37,929 nt of DNA, taken from positions 1-37,929 of the forward strand of contig CAJLTE010000020.1 in NCBI GenBank assembly GCA_905209435.1, read 5' to 3'. A program made the position numbers and the translations under genes. Below the pieces are notes generated by a model. The model did no database searches, was not told the DNA's origin, and worked only from the letters and a program-made list of their open reading frames with translations. Below are positions 24,072-33,475 of the stretch, piece by piece. Each line of letters starts with the position of its first letter. The first letter of the stretch is position 1. The DNA is from an uncultured Blautia sp. Its GTDB lineage: Bacteria; Bacillota_A; Clostridia; Lachnospirales; Lachnospiraceae.

Positions 24072-27000
24072 TTATTTCAGGCTCATCTTTAACGTCTTAA
24101 TTTCATATGGCTTAATACAGAAAGAAACTGTATTATCTGTATGAGATACCGGATGTTCATCCTCTTCCAGAAGATTACACTCAGCCACATCTGTGATTTT
24201 CTCGCCACAGGTAAGAACTACATTTGATCTTCTATTGTGGCACTCATACAAACGGACAATCAGTTCTGCTCCGTTTTCCGCTTTCTTAATGGTTTCAATC
24301 ACTACATTATCCTGATCAACTTTGAACAAGGAATATTCTGCAACAAGTTTTCCGCCTTCGTTCTTCTTGACAGTAGCAGTCATCGGATTATTCAGCTCAT
24401 ACGCCTGAGCAACCGTACCGGCATCAGTCCAGTTTTCTGCGTGAGGATAAATAGAATATGTAAATTCATGGTGTTCTTTATCTGCTTCCGGATTCGGATG
24501 AATTGCAGATTTCAGCATAGAAAGTCCGACCTCACTTCCCCGAACGCTTACGCCAAATTTGCAGTCATTCAGGAAACTTACGCCATATCCGTCTTCACTT
24601 ACATCCATCCATTTATGATGACATACCTCAAATTTAGCGAAATCCCATGATGTATTTGCATGTGTCGGGCGTTTTACGTTGCCATACTGTATGTCAAATG
24701 TCGCCTCATTTGTATGCACATCTACAGGGAAATAATCCTTAACAAAAATCTGATGTTCTTTCCAGTCAATAATATTTCTGATATCAATTCTTGGAATATC
24801 ATGATACAGATAAATTTCCTGAACGATCACAGAGTCCAGATATTTTCTCTCAATCCTTACGCACGCTCTTACAGGTCCATTCTCTGTCACTTCCATAGAA
24901 GAAACATCGTCAATTTCCCATGATTTCTCTGTATAATAATTGTTTACATCCCATGCGTCGTAATTGTGCGGACGATCCTCATAACTGATGATTACATTAC
25001 CGGCTTTTCCTTCTTTAAGTATCTGTCTCTTCGCTGATTTATCATAAATCTTTGCAAACTGGCCTTTTTCGTTATAATCAACTGCAAACCAGTCGTTCTC
25101 CATATGTTTTACGGAAACATCCATAATGGTTTCTTCTGCATGCTCTTCTCCATCTTCCAGGACGAATGTCTTATATCCTTTAGACGGCACACCTGCTGCA
25201 AATATATATACATCTCCTGCTTTCTGGATTGCAACTGTTTTTCCGTTATCTTTCAGTACTGGATTCTTAATCTCTTCAGGGCAAACAAAAGAAACAATTC
25301 CCGGAACTTCACCGCTGTTCGGATTAAATACAACCACTGCATGTAAAGGTGCATCTACATTCTTTACGATACTGCCGAGGGACCCATCTTTCAATTTCTT
25401 ATTTTCTGCAAAAATCTTCTCATATTCTGCCTTCGAATCATCATATACTTCTTTAATGGAAGAACCTGGCAGAATATCATGGAACTGATTTCTGAGGATT
25501 ACTTCCCATGCATCATAAAGCGCATCTTTCGGATATGTAGTTCCTGTCAGTAATTCATCCATTACCGCATAAGTTTCTTCATCCTGATAAGCAAGCTCTG
25601 CTTTTCGGTTATACTTCTTATTTCTTGCCATAGAAGTATAAGTTCCTCTGTGATATTCCAGATATAATTCTCCTACCCATGATGGAAGATATTTGCTGCC
25701 TTTTGTCTCTTTGTCCAGTCTCTCGAAGAAATCAAGCGCTGTAGACATTTTTGTTCTCGGGCATCCCGGGATTCCCAGTCTTATACGCCGCTGGTTTTCC
25801 AGTTCTTCTTTCGACGGGCCACCGCCGCCGTCACCAAATCCAAAGCTGCAGAGAACTTCATCATTCAGATCTTTCTGACTGTAGCGGGCCCATCCACCTT
25901 TCATCTGGCTTGGATTCAGGTAACCATTATAAGTTGTAAAATGCTCTGTTTCCGTACCGCCTTCCACAGCAGCTTTATTATATTCTCTGGTAGGAATAAA
26001 ATGAGTCAGTACTCTGCTGCCGTCAATGCCTTCCCACTCAAACGTATCATACGGCATTTTATTAAATTCATTCCAGCTGATCTTTGTTGTCATGAAATAC
26101 GGAATTCCACATTTCTGTATGATCTGAGGCAGAGCTGCTGAATATCCGAATACATCCGGAAGCCAGAGGATCTTATTGTCAGTTCCGAATTCATCTCTGA
26201 AAAATTTCTTTCCATGCATAAACTGACGCACCAAAGCTTCCCCTGACGCCAGATTACAGTCTGCTTCCACAAACATACCGCCTTCTGTTTCCCAGCGTCC
26301 TTCTTTTACGCGCTCTTTAATCTGTGCATAAACCTGCGGTGCGTTTTTCTTTACAAATTTGTAGAGTTGCGGCTGGCTGGACATGAAAATATATTCCGGA
26401 TATTGTTTCATCAGGTTCAGTACAGTTGAGAAGCTTCTCACAGCTTTATCTTCTGTTACCCTTAATGTCCATAACCAGGCACAGTCAATATGCGTATGAC
26501 CTACGCAGCAGATCACTGGTTTCTGCTCTTTATCACAATGTTTCTCATAGAACTCTTTTGTAATAAATTCCTGTGCTTTTTCAAGGCTCGCATAATATTC
26601 CGGTGAACCTTCTTTTCTCATGTCCACAAAATTCAGGGAATCATTTAACGCCTGAATAATCGTAATATACGCTCTGTCATCTGTATTTAACAGACGTGCA
26701 GTTTCATATGGTACAGACAGATCATAGAAATATTTCTCTGTTTTTCTGTCCAGAACTTTTAATCTGGAATCCAGCTTCAGGCTGAAATTCTGATCTCCGG
26801 TAAACGCAGAGAGGATAATTCTGTACTGTGTTCCGGCTTTTGCCTGTTCTGCAAGAATGATTTCTCTGTGATTGATATCAAGTCCTTGTACAAGCGTGCC
26901 ATTTACATAAATTGTAAACTGAGGATTTGTTGCATCCCATTCGCCTTCTTTTCCTGTCCGAAGTTCATATACGACACATTTTCCTTCAAATTCTTCCGGA

Positions 27001-27218
27001 ATCGTTACGAATGTTTCAAACCAGTAATACTCTCTGTGACCGCCCCAGATTTCTGTATTTGCAAATTCTTCCCATCCAGAAGTATCAAGATTTGCTACGT
27101 CCTCAAATCTCTGATCTGTTTTGATCATACGATACTTCTTGATTGACATACTCTCCGGATAAATCTGGTCTTTTATATATTCCAGCATTTTGCCAATGCG
27201 TTCTTTAATAAGAACCAT
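24072..27218 (-). CDS. GH38 alpha-mannosidase
   Basis: This 1048-residue cytoplasmic retaining alpha-mannosidase has no signal peptide. After an N-terminal beta domain (about 1-220) the catalytic barrel begins with VGHTHIDCAWLW (zinc His241 and Asp245 region). It continues with ETEGGMFVEADCN and the nucleophile motif LWLPDVFGYSAALPQ (Asp355), and HDILPGSSIKEVYDD follows. The C-terminal beta-sandwich domains follow (DYFPVDVHTNEATFDIQYG). GGAGGGTGAAAAG precedes ATG 27218. It would trim alpha-mannosides taken up from host or yeast glycans. The ROK kinase gene follows on the same strand. Confidence 0.95.
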   Translation of the reverse strand: MVLIKERIGKMLEYIKDQIYPESMSIKKYRMIKTDQRFEDVANLDTSGWEEFANTEIWGGHREYYWFETFVTIPEEFEGKCVVYELRTGKEGEWDATNPQFTIYVNGTLVQGLDINHREIILAEQAKAGTQYRIILSAFTGDQNFSLKLDSRLKVLDRKTEKYFYDLSVPYETARLLNTDDRAYITIIQALNDSLNFVDMRKEGSPEYYASLEKAQEFITKEFYEKHCDKEQKPVICCVGHTHIDCAWLWTLRVTEDKAVRSFSTVLNLMKQYPEYIFMSSQPQLYKFVKKNAPQVYAQIKERVKEGRWETEGGMFVEADCNLASGEALVRQFMHGKKFFRDEFGTDNKILWLPDVFGYSAALPQIIQKCGIPYFMTTKISWNEFNKMPYDTFEWEGIDGSRVLTHFIPTREYNKAAVEGGTETEHFTTYNGYLNPSQMKGGWARYSQKDLNDEVLCSFGFGDGGGGPSKEELENQRRIRLGIPGCPRTKMSTALDFFERLDKETKGSKYLPSWVGELYLEYHRGTYTSMARNKKYNRKAELAYQDEETYAVMDELLTGTTYPKDALYDAWEVILRNQFHDILPGSSIKEVYDDSKAEYEKIFAENKKLKDGSLGSIVKNVDAPLHAVVVFNPNSGEVPGIVSFVCPEEIKNPVLKDNGKTVAIQKAGDVYIFAAGVPSKGYKTFVLEDGEEHAEETIMDVSVKHMENDWFAVDYNEKGQFAKIYDKSAKRQILKEGKAGNVIISYEDRPHNYDAWDVNNYYTEKSWEIDDVSSMEVTENGPVRACVRIERKYLDSVIVQEIYLYHDIPRIDIRNIIDWKEHQIFVKDYFPVDVHTNEATFDIQYGNVKRPTHANTSWDFAKFEVCHHKWMDVSEDGYGVSFLNDCKFGVSVRGSEVGLSMLKSAIHPNPEADKEHHEFTYSIYPHAENWTDAGTVAQAYELNNPMTATVKKNEGGKLVAEYSLFKVDQDNVVIETIKKAENGAELIVRLYECHNRRSNVVLTCGEKITDVAECNLLEEDEHPVSHTDNTVSFCIKPYEIKTLKMSLK

Positions 27219-27328
27219 CTTTTCACCCTCCAGTTATTCCCCATCAGGAAATTGTAATTTACTGCTAAAAGAAATTTTTGCTGTCAATATTTCTCCAATA
27301 TACCTATGTTGTGTCAAGTGTATCACAG

Positions 27329-27358
27329 AAAAAGGAATCCCGCAATGCGGGATTCCTT
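27329..27358 (-). terminator. strong intrinsic terminator of the YczE-like gene
   Basis: AAGGAATCCCGCA and TGCGGGATTCCTT form a nearly continuous 13-bp inverted repeat around a single A. On the minus strand it is followed by TTTTT. It lies 117 nt after the stop of the gene at 27475. Confidence 0.85.
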
Positions 27359-27383
27359 CAGTATCACAGGGGATATTTTACTG

Positions 27384-27410
27384 ATTATTATTTACTCTGT
27401 ACCCAGTAAC
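27384..27410 (+). repeat. 27-nt hairpin element, copy 3 (diverged 5' arm)
   Basis: The element is ATTATTA, loop TTTACTCTGTACC, CAGTAAC. The loop and 3' arm match the other copies, while the 5' arm has drifted. An upstream TTTACTG (27377-27383) can pair with CAGTAA instead. A TTATCTGATTT sequence right after it resembles the end of REP-like copy B. Confidence 0.6.
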
Positions 27411-27474
27411 TTTTGCTGACTTATCTGATTTTGAATTTACTATTATATTTGCAGATATTAGTCTTATTTACTTC

Positions 27475-28158
27475 TCATACAGTCTGTGAGCTGTGCTGAG
27501 TAAAGTTTACAAACCGGAAATATTTGTCCATCTTGTCACCTATCAGGCCGATTACTTTTCCCATGGTAAATGCCGCCAGCACAGTTCCGATACCCAGACC
27601 ATTAATATGTCCCAGGATCAGTCCGGTCATACAGGCAGTAATTGTCAGGCAGATTACATCAAAAGATACCTTAATCTTAGAATATTTTACTTTTGTAATT
27701 GCTGACAGTTCACGAGGAAACAGATCCGTAGGAATAATTGGCAGACCACATCTGTTGGAAAGTGCGATTCCCACACAGATCAACAGATAACTGATCACAA
27801 AATATAACACTCTGAGCGGGATTGTCTTTGGCAGAACATTGATCCACGCCTCATTAACATCCAGAAGTTCACTGAATGCAAATCCAACAAGAAAACTACA
27901 CAGATAAACAGGTACAAATTTTTTTCTCAGTATCATTAAACTTAAGATCAGAAGCGCCTGAAAAATATAAGTCCATGTTCCCAGTGTGATTACCGGAAAT
28001 ACTTTCTCAAATGCATAAGGGACACTGGATATGGCAGATATTCCGGAACCGGAATACAGCATCAGGATAACTGCAAGACTGTTGATCATAACTGCGATCA
28101 CCAGTGCCAGCTCCCCTCTGAAAATATGTCTCGAATCTTCTTCTCCGTTTGTTTTCAT
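27475..28158 (-). CDS. YczE/YyaS/YitT-family membrane protein
   Basis: This 227-residue protein has five or six transmembrane helices and no assigned biochemical function. The family signatures are near the N-terminus (SLAVILMLYSGSGISAISSVPYAF), in FVGFAFSELLDV-like sequence (LVGFAFSELLDVNEAW) and in GIALSNRCGLPIIPTDLFPRELS plus GLGIGTVLAAFTMGKVIGLI. A good GAGAGAGG site lies before ATG 28158. It follows the pyruvate kinase terminator, so it is probably transcribed separately. Confidence 0.85.
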   Translation of the reverse strand: MKTNGEEDSRHIFRGELALVIAVMINSLAVILMLYSGSGISAISSVPYAFEKVFPVITLGTWTYIFQALLILSLMILRKKFVPVYLCSFLVGFAFSELLDVNEAWINVLPKTIPLRVLYFVISYLLICVGIALSNRCGLPIIPTDLFPRELSAITKVKYSKIKVSFDVICLTITACMTGLILGHINGLGIGTVLAAFTMGKVIGLIGDKMDKYFRFVNFTQHSSQTV

Positions 28159-28183
28159 AATAAACCTCTCTCCTCATTGCACA

Positions 28184-28255
28184 CAAAAACAAGGGACCGC
28201 TGTCAAAAAGTATCTGTTTGTTTTGTTATACTTTTTCCTGACGGCAGACCCTTGT
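28184..28255 (-). terminator. long intrinsic terminator of pyk
   Basis: ACAAGGG/CCCTTGT (28189-28195 with 28249-28255) form the base, GCTGTC/GACGGC and a long AAAAAGTAT/ATACTTTTT stem the upper part. On the minus strand TTTTT follows. It lies about 50 nt after the pyk stop codon and immediately before the ribosome-binding site of the next gene. Confidence 0.85.
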
Positions 28256-28306
28256 ATGTGTCTTTGAAATTTATATTTTTGTTCTTATATTATTGTTTTT
28301 CAGATA

Positions 28307-29725
28307 TTATTCTACGATGCAGACACGGATCATGTTTGTTCTACCCGGGATACCAAGCGGTACACCACCGGCAAATACAACAGTGTCGCCGACTTTTACA
28401 AGTTTATGTTTCTGTGCTGCTTCGATTGCTCTCAGGCAAAGGATCTCAGAGCTGTATTCTTCTTTGATGAGCATTGGGTAAACACCCCATGACAGATTTA
28501 ACTGACGCAGAACTCTCTCAGAACTTGTGCATGCACCGATCAGACATCCTGGTCTGTGTTTGGACATCATATGTGCTGTACTTCCTGATTTGGTCACTGC
28601 CAGGATTGCACGAGCCTTCAGGTCGATTGCTGTCAGGCAGGTTGCGTGTGCGATCGCGTTTGTGATATCCGGGTTCTCATTTCTGTCTGTTTTCTTGAAG
28701 ATTGTATTGTAATCAATATTCTGTTCCATATGCTCTGCAATACGACTCATCATCTGAAGTGCCTGTACCGGATATTTACCGGCTGCAGTCTCTCCGGAAA
28801 GCATAGTAGCACTTGTTCCCTGGAAGATCGCGTTGGCAACGTCTGTAGCCTCTGCACGGGTTGGTCTCGGATGAGAGATCATAGAGTCAAGCATCTGTGT
28901 CGCAGTGATAACCGGTTTACCTGCTGTGTAAACTTTCTGGATGATTTTCTGCTGGATAACCGGTACATATTCCGGCGGAATTTCAACACCCATGTCACCT
29001 CTGGCGATCATGATTCCATCTGCTGCTTCGATGATTTCATCAATATTGTCAACACCCTGCTGATTTTCAATCTTGGCAATGATCTGAATCTCCTCGCCGC
29101 CATTCTCTTTCAGAATCTTTCTTACTTCACGGATATCATCAGCAGTACGTGTAAAGGATGCTGCAACAAAATCAAATCCTTCCTGAATACCGAAGAGAAG
29201 GTCATCATAGTCTTTCTTACTGATAAATGGCATTTTCAGATTAGCGCCCGGAACATTTACACCTTTCTTATCACCAATCACACCTGCGTTGATAACTTTA
29301 CATACAATATCTTTTCCTGCGATATCCTGAACTTCCAAGTCTACAAGTCCATCATCAACCAAAATGTGTCCGCCCGGCTGTACATCCTTATAAAGTTCTT
29401 TATAAGTAATGCTTACATGCTCATTGGTTCCTTCGATATCTTTATTTGTAAAAGTAAAAATCTGTCCTTCTTCCAGAGCAACCTTACCATCCTTGAAACA
29501 TCCAAGTCTGATCTCCGGTCCTTTTGTATCAAGAAGTGCTGCAACAGGTCTGTCATATTTCTTACGAAGTTCTCTCAGTTTCTGGATACGTCCTCTCTGC
29601 TCATCATGAGGTCCATGTGAAAAGTTGAAACGTGCTACATCCATTCCTTCTCTCACAAGCTGTTCCATAACATCGTCTTTATCAGTAGACGGTCCCATTG
29701 TACAGATAATTTTGGTTTTTCTCAT
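28307..29725 (-). CDS. pyk: pyruvate kinase
   Basis: The enzyme converts phosphoenolpyruvate and ADP to pyruvate and ATP, the last step of glycolysis. The 472-residue form has the A/B/C domains only, without the extra C-terminal PEP-utiliser-like domain found in Bacillus enzymes. Motifs are TKIICTMGPS, VARFNFSHG, LLDTKGPEIR, IIAKIENQQGVDNIDEI (catalytic Lys), MIARGDMGVEIP and TQMLDSMISHPRPTRAEATDVANAI. GGAGGGAAGATTAA precedes the ATG. It has its own promoter and terminator, so it is monocistronic. Confidence 0.97.
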   Translation of the reverse strand: MRKTKIICTMGPSTDKDDVMEQLVREGMDVARFNFSHGPHDEQRGRIQKLRELRKKYDRPVAALLDTKGPEIRLGCFKDGKVALEEGQIFTFTNKDIEGTNEHVSITYKELYKDVQPGGHILVDDGLVDLEVQDIAGKDIVCKVINAGVIGDKKGVNVPGANLKMPFISKKDYDDLLFGIQEGFDFVAASFTRTADDIREVRKILKENGGEEIQIIAKIENQQGVDNIDEIIEAADGIMIARGDMGVEIPPEYVPVIQQKIIQKVYTAGKPVITATQMLDSMISHPRPTRAEATDVANAIFQGTSATMLSGETAAGKYPVQALQMMSRIAEHMEQNIDYNTIFKKTDRNENPDITNAIAHATCLTAIDLKARAILAVTKSGSTAHMMSKHRPGCLIGACTSSERVLRQLNLSWGVYPMLIKEEYSSEILCLRAIEAAQKHKLVKVGDTVVFAGGVPLGIPGRTNMIRVCIVE

Positions 29726-30100
29726 TTAATCTTCCCTCCAACTGTTGATTGTATCTATTATCCCTGTCAATATTATGTAAAAAATTACTTTTCTCTCGAT
29801 TTCCGGCAGAATCACCGAATAAAAAGAGTTGCAAAATCTGTCAACTTTTTTGTTTCTGCCAGCAGATTTCTTAACAGTTTCTATAGTAATGAAAAACATT
29901 AAGTCAAATAAAAATTACCATTATTGAGACTATCTGTCAATATTGAATTTCGGTTTATTTTTGTTAGTATTTGACAAAAAAATAACATACTTTTATTGCA
30001 AATGTTACATATATTTTGGCAAATCTGACATTTAAAATTCCTTTTAATTCACCGCCTGCTCTAAACAGATAACTGCTTCATATTTATTTATCAGATTTAA
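29726..30100 (-). promoter_or_regulatory. intergenic region with the pyk promoter
   Basis: The best promoter is TTGACT (29907-29902), 16 bp, TATAGA (29885-29880) on the minus strand, which would give a 5' leader of about 150 nt. Further TTGACA sequences (near 29840 and 29940) offer alternative starts. A short inverted pair GTTGACA/TGTCAAC-like sequence lies near 29830. About 30060-30100, right after the next stop codon, resembles a degraded REP-like end (GATAA / TTATCAGATTTAATC). No ORF is present. Confidence 0.5.
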
Positions 30101-30631
30101 TCAAAACCCAAAATCTGCATAGTCTTCCGGCAGGAATCTGTGGTAAATAATATGGCATCCTTCATCTTTAAAACAATAATAATAAGGATCTGATCCATCG
30201 TCAAAGCGGATCATCACATCAAACTCCCCATTATCCATCGGCTCAGTAACAATCTTATCAGAATAAGAATAAAACAGCTCCCTGATCTCATCCATCGTGC
30301 ATCCATGTCTGCCGACCAGCTCGATCAATGCCTTGATAAATTCATTATCTTTCATATTATTATGCACATATTCTGACGCTTTATCCGAAACTGTGAAGCA
30401 AAAACGATCTCCTTTGTGGGAAACTACTACTTCTCCAAATTTCTCCTCCATATAGCCAGGAAAATCTTTTAAAATTTCCATCATACCCGCTGCATCTGCC
30501 TTACTTTCAAAAAAGTGATTCAGAGAACTCAACGGATAATAAAGGCTTATCTTTTCTTTCATATATCCAAGTTTTGCCTGCTCCTCTTTAATCACATCGA
30601 TCAGACTTGTTTCTAATCTATTATAATTCAT
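30101..30631 (-). CDS. conserved hypothetical protein, DUF3877-like
   Basis: I believe this belongs to the DUF3877 group, found mostly in Lachnospiraceae; no activity is known. The 176-residue soluble acidic protein has no signal peptide or membrane segment. It contains SLIDVIKEEQAKLGYMKEKISLYYPLSSLNHFF, FCFTVSDKASEYVH and a C-terminal DPYYYCFKDEGCHIIYHRF. CAGGAGG precedes ATG 30631. A terminator separates it from degV, so it has its own transcript. The domain name is from memory. Confidence 0.7.
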   Translation of the reverse strand: MNYNRLETSLIDVIKEEQAKLGYMKEKISLYYPLSSLNHFFESKADAAGMMEILKDFPGYMEEKFGEVVVSHKGDRFCFTVSDKASEYVHNNMKDNEFIKALIELVGRHGCTMDEIRELFYSYSDKIVTEPMDNGEFDVMIRFDDGSDPYYYCFKDEGCHIIYHRFLPEDYADFGF

Positions 30632-30780
30632 CTATAATTCCTCCTGAAAATTTGTTTTTTTGCCTTTTTCTGGTTAATATTTTATCAGACATTATCCGAA
30701 AATCAATGGATTTCTTTCCCAATCAGCTCCTGATACCCTGATTTTAAATGTATTCTTTTTCGTACAAATTTAACACCAGC

Positions 30781-30812
30781 AAAAAAGCAGAAGATTTCTC
30801 CCCTGCCTTTTA
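30781..30812 (-). terminator. intrinsic terminator of the DegV gene
   Basis: On the minus strand AAAAGGCAG pairs with CTGCTTTT (one bulged G), followed by TT. It lies 16 nt after the stop codon at 30828. Confidence 0.65.
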
Positions 30813-30827
30813 ATGTCTGTATAAATT

Positions 30828-31697
30828 TTATCTGGTCGTTCCCCAGAAAATCAGCGCCAGCATTCCGGGACCTGTATGAGCTCCGATAACAGGACCGATA
30901 TCTGCAATACGTACTTCTGCGTCCGGATATTTAGAAAGTACAGTTTCTTTCAGCTCAAGTGCTGTTTCCATACTGTCTCCATGACCAATCACTACCAGTT
31001 TTCCAAGTTCCGGCAGCCATCCCTGCTCCATCTTTGACAGCTGCAGTTTGAATGCCTTTTTTCGTCCTCTTGGCTTGTCCATAACTTTCAGTGTACCGTC
31101 CTGTGCCACATGAAGCAACGGCTTGATATTCAGAACAGTTCCGATAGCAGCAGATGCTGCAGAAATACGTCCTCCGTGACGCAGATGATCCAGCATATCT
31201 ACAGTGAACCAATGGCATACCTGCAGTCTGTGTTCCTCTGTCCACTTCTGCAATTTCTCCATGGACATTCCTTCTTTCTGCATCCGCAGTGCTTCACGGA
31301 CAATAAAACCTTCTCCTACCGAAGCACATAAGGTATCCACACATATGATCGTTCTTTCCGGATACTTTTCCTTCAGGTCTGCAATTGTCATATTTGCAGT
31401 ATTATATGTACCGGACAATCCGGATGTAAAACACAAATAAAAGATATCCTGTCCTGCCTTCAGTACAGGCTCAAAATGGTCATAATAAGACTGAGGATTA
31501 ATCTGGGACGTAGAAGCAAATTTTCCTGCCCTCTGCATTTCATAAAACTGTTTTACAGTAAGATTTCCTCCCGGTCCAAACAGAAAATGTTCTCCTCCGA
31601 CCTCAACCTGCATAGGAATAATCTCCAATTTCGGATACCCCTGCAGCATTTCTTCACTGATATCAGCTGTTGCATCTGTAAAAATCTGATATTCCAT
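30828..31697 (-). CDS. DegV family fatty-acid-binding protein
   Basis: This 289-residue protein is of the DegV/FakB type. Members bind a single fatty acid and may present it to FakA kinase for phosphorylation. The start FTDATADISEEML, the FASTSQINPQSYYDHF segment (fatty-acid carboxylate-binding T-S-Q), FTSGLSGTYNTANM, DTLCASVGEGF, LRHGGRISAASAAIG and GPVIGAHTGPGMLALIFWG all fit. It follows malQ by 26 bp on the same strand and probably shares its promoter, although no functional link is obvious. Confidence 0.93.
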   Translation of the reverse strand: MEYQIFTDATADISEEMLQGYPKLEIIPMQVEVGGEHFLFGPGGNLTVKQFYEMQRAGKFASTSQINPQSYYDHFEPVLKAGQDIFYLCFTSGLSGTYNTANMTIADLKEKYPERTIICVDTLCASVGEGFIVREALRMQKEGMSMEKLQKWTEEHRLQVCHWFTVDMLDHLRHGGRISAASAAIGTVLNIKPLLHVAQDGTLKVMDKPRGRKKAFKLQLSKMEQGWLPELGKLVVIGHGDSMETALELKETVLSKYPDAEVRIADIGPVIGAHTGPGMLALIFWGTTR

Positions 31698-31723
31698 AAG
31701 CCCTTCCCCAAGTTTCTTTCATA

Positions 31724-33229
31724 TTAATCCCAGTTCTTACGTCCATAACGCAGTGTCACATCATGAATCTCTTTCTGGAGTTTCTTTGTGAGATCTCTCT
31801 TCTTAATTCTCCACTTCCAGTTGGTTCCGACTGTAGAAGGTTTGTTCATTCGGAATCGGTTATCCAATCCCATATAATCCTGCATTGGAATTACGCAGAC
31901 TCTTGCACTGCTGCGCATGATCAGACTGATAAAGCATTTATACAACTCTTCTTCCGGTGTTGCATGATCACACAGATAATCCCTTGCCAGCTTTCTCTCT
32001 GCTGCTGTAATGCTCTTCCACCATCCCACAATTGTTTCATTGTCATGAGTTCCTGTATATGCCACACAGTTCTCCGGATAGTTATGTGGCAGATAATCGC
32101 TGGCACATCCTGAATCCCTGGAGTCAAACGCAAATTCCAGAACTTTCATTCCCGGAAATCCACTCTCATAAACCAGATGGCGTACAGAATCTGTCATATA
32201 TCCTAAATCCTCTGCGATAACCTGTTTCCATCCAAGTGCCTGCTCAATTTTACGGAACAGATCGATTCCAGGACCTTTTTCCCAGTGTCCGCCTCTTGCA
32301 TCCGTATCTCCATATGGAATTGAGAAATATTCATCAAATCCGCGGAAATGGTCGATTCGCACAACATCATACAATCTGAAGCAATAACTCATTCTGGAAA
32401 TCCACCACTGATATCCTGTATCTCTGTGGTAATCCCAGCGGTATAAAGGATTCCCCCATAACTGGCCTGTTGCAGAGAATCCATCCGGCGGGCATCCTGC
32501 CACTGCCAGCGGTACATTGTCCTGATCCAGCTGGAACAGTTCCGGATGTGCCCACGCATCAGCACTGTCCATGGCAACATAAATCGGAATATCTCCAATG
32601 ATCTGGATTCCTTTTGAATTTGCATAGGATTTCAGTTTCATCCACTGTTCATAGAACTTAAACTGCATATACTGCTGGAACTCGATATCAAAATATAATT
32701 CCTCGCGATAATAATCCATGGCATTGTTCCAGCGAAGCCTGATATCCTCAGCCCATTTCGTCCATTCTACCCCTCCGAAACGGTCTTTTACCGCCATAAA
32801 CAAAGCATAATCAGAGAGCCACCAGCTGTTCTCTGCTACGAATTTCTGGTAATCAGGATTCTTACTGATATCACTGTTCTCATAAGCCTTTCTCAGAAGC
32901 GGATAACGGCCTTTGTAAATTTTCTCATAATCTACGTCATCAATTTTCTTTCCCCAGTTAACCTTTTCACAGTCCTTCTTATCAAGAACGCCCTCTTCTA
33001 CAAGTGCATCCAGATCAATAAAATACGGATTTCCCGCAAACGTGGAAAAAGACTGATATGGAGAATCTCCGTAACTTGTCGGTCCCAACGGCAGAATCTG
33101 CCAGTAAGTCTGTCCTGCTTCTTTTAACCAGTCTACAAATTCATATGCACTCTTGGAAAAACATCCGATTCCATAGTCTGAGGGCAGACTACTGATCGGC
33201 AGTAATATTCCGGCTGCTCTTCTTCCCAT
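31724..33229 (-). CDS. malQ: 4-alpha-glucanotransferase (GH77, amylomaltase)
   Basis: This 501-residue GH77 enzyme transfers maltosyl units between malto-oligosaccharides and releases glucose. The N-terminal RAAGILLPISSLPSDYGIG, YWQILPLGPTSYGDSPYQSFS, the nucleophile motif VVRIDHFRGFDEYF (about residue 290), the acid/base IAEDLGYMTDSV and YTGTHDNETIVGWW are present. GAAGGAG precedes ATG 33229. Together with the GH31 enzyme it suggests malto- or isomalto-oligosaccharide use. It has a clear promoter of its own. Confidence 0.97.
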   Translation of the reverse strand: MGRRAAGILLPISSLPSDYGIGCFSKSAYEFVDWLKEAGQTYWQILPLGPTSYGDSPYQSFSTFAGNPYFIDLDALVEEGVLDKKDCEKVNWGKKIDDVDYEKIYKGRYPLLRKAYENSDISKNPDYQKFVAENSWWLSDYALFMAVKDRFGGVEWTKWAEDIRLRWNNAMDYYREELYFDIEFQQYMQFKFYEQWMKLKSYANSKGIQIIGDIPIYVAMDSADAWAHPELFQLDQDNVPLAVAGCPPDGFSATGQLWGNPLYRWDYHRDTGYQWWISRMSYCFRLYDVVRIDHFRGFDEYFSIPYGDTDARGGHWEKGPGIDLFRKIEQALGWKQVIAEDLGYMTDSVRHLVYESGFPGMKVLEFAFDSRDSGCASDYLPHNYPENCVAYTGTHDNETIVGWWKSITAAERKLARDYLCDHATPEEELYKCFISLIMRSSARVCVIPMQDYMGLDNRFRMNKPSTVGTNWKWRIKKRDLTKKLQKEIHDVTLRYGRKNWD

Positions 33230-33353
33230 AATTCTTGTCTCCTTCGTGATTTTTCACTCTTACTGCTTATATTTTTCCCAACCGATCCAAAATCTGGTAT
33301 CAATATTGCTATAAGCAGTAGTTTTATATACCTTATGCGCAATTGTTTTTTTT

Positions 33354-33382
33354 ATTATACTTATTTTTTGTGCAAATTGCAA
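33354..33382 (-). promoter_or_regulatory. malQ promoter
   Basis: TTGCAA (33382-33377) and TATAAT (33359-33354) lie 17 bp apart on the minus strand, about 125 bp upstream of malQ. The -10 box is a perfect consensus. Confidence 0.7.
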
Positions 33383-33422
33383 TATACTTTTCGTAACAAC
33401 TGTTTTTTCGTGAAAATCACCA

Positions 33423-33449
33423 GTTATTGTTTACTCCATACCCGGTAAC
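33423..33449 (+). repeat. 27-nt hairpin element, copy 4
   Basis: GTTATTG and CGGTAAC can pair with two G-U wobbles around the 13-nt loop TTTACTCCATACC. The loop differs from copy 3 at only two positions. The copy lies between the AAA-protein stop and the malQ promoter. Confidence 0.7.
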
Positions 33450-33475
33450 GTGATTCGTAATGTACAGAATTGGGG

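Noticed and set aside
28646..29620. 324-codon plus-strand ORF antisense to pyruvate kinase
   Set aside because: Cys/Phe/Ile-rich translation with no recognisable motif, lying entirely within pyk. It is a shadow of codon bias.
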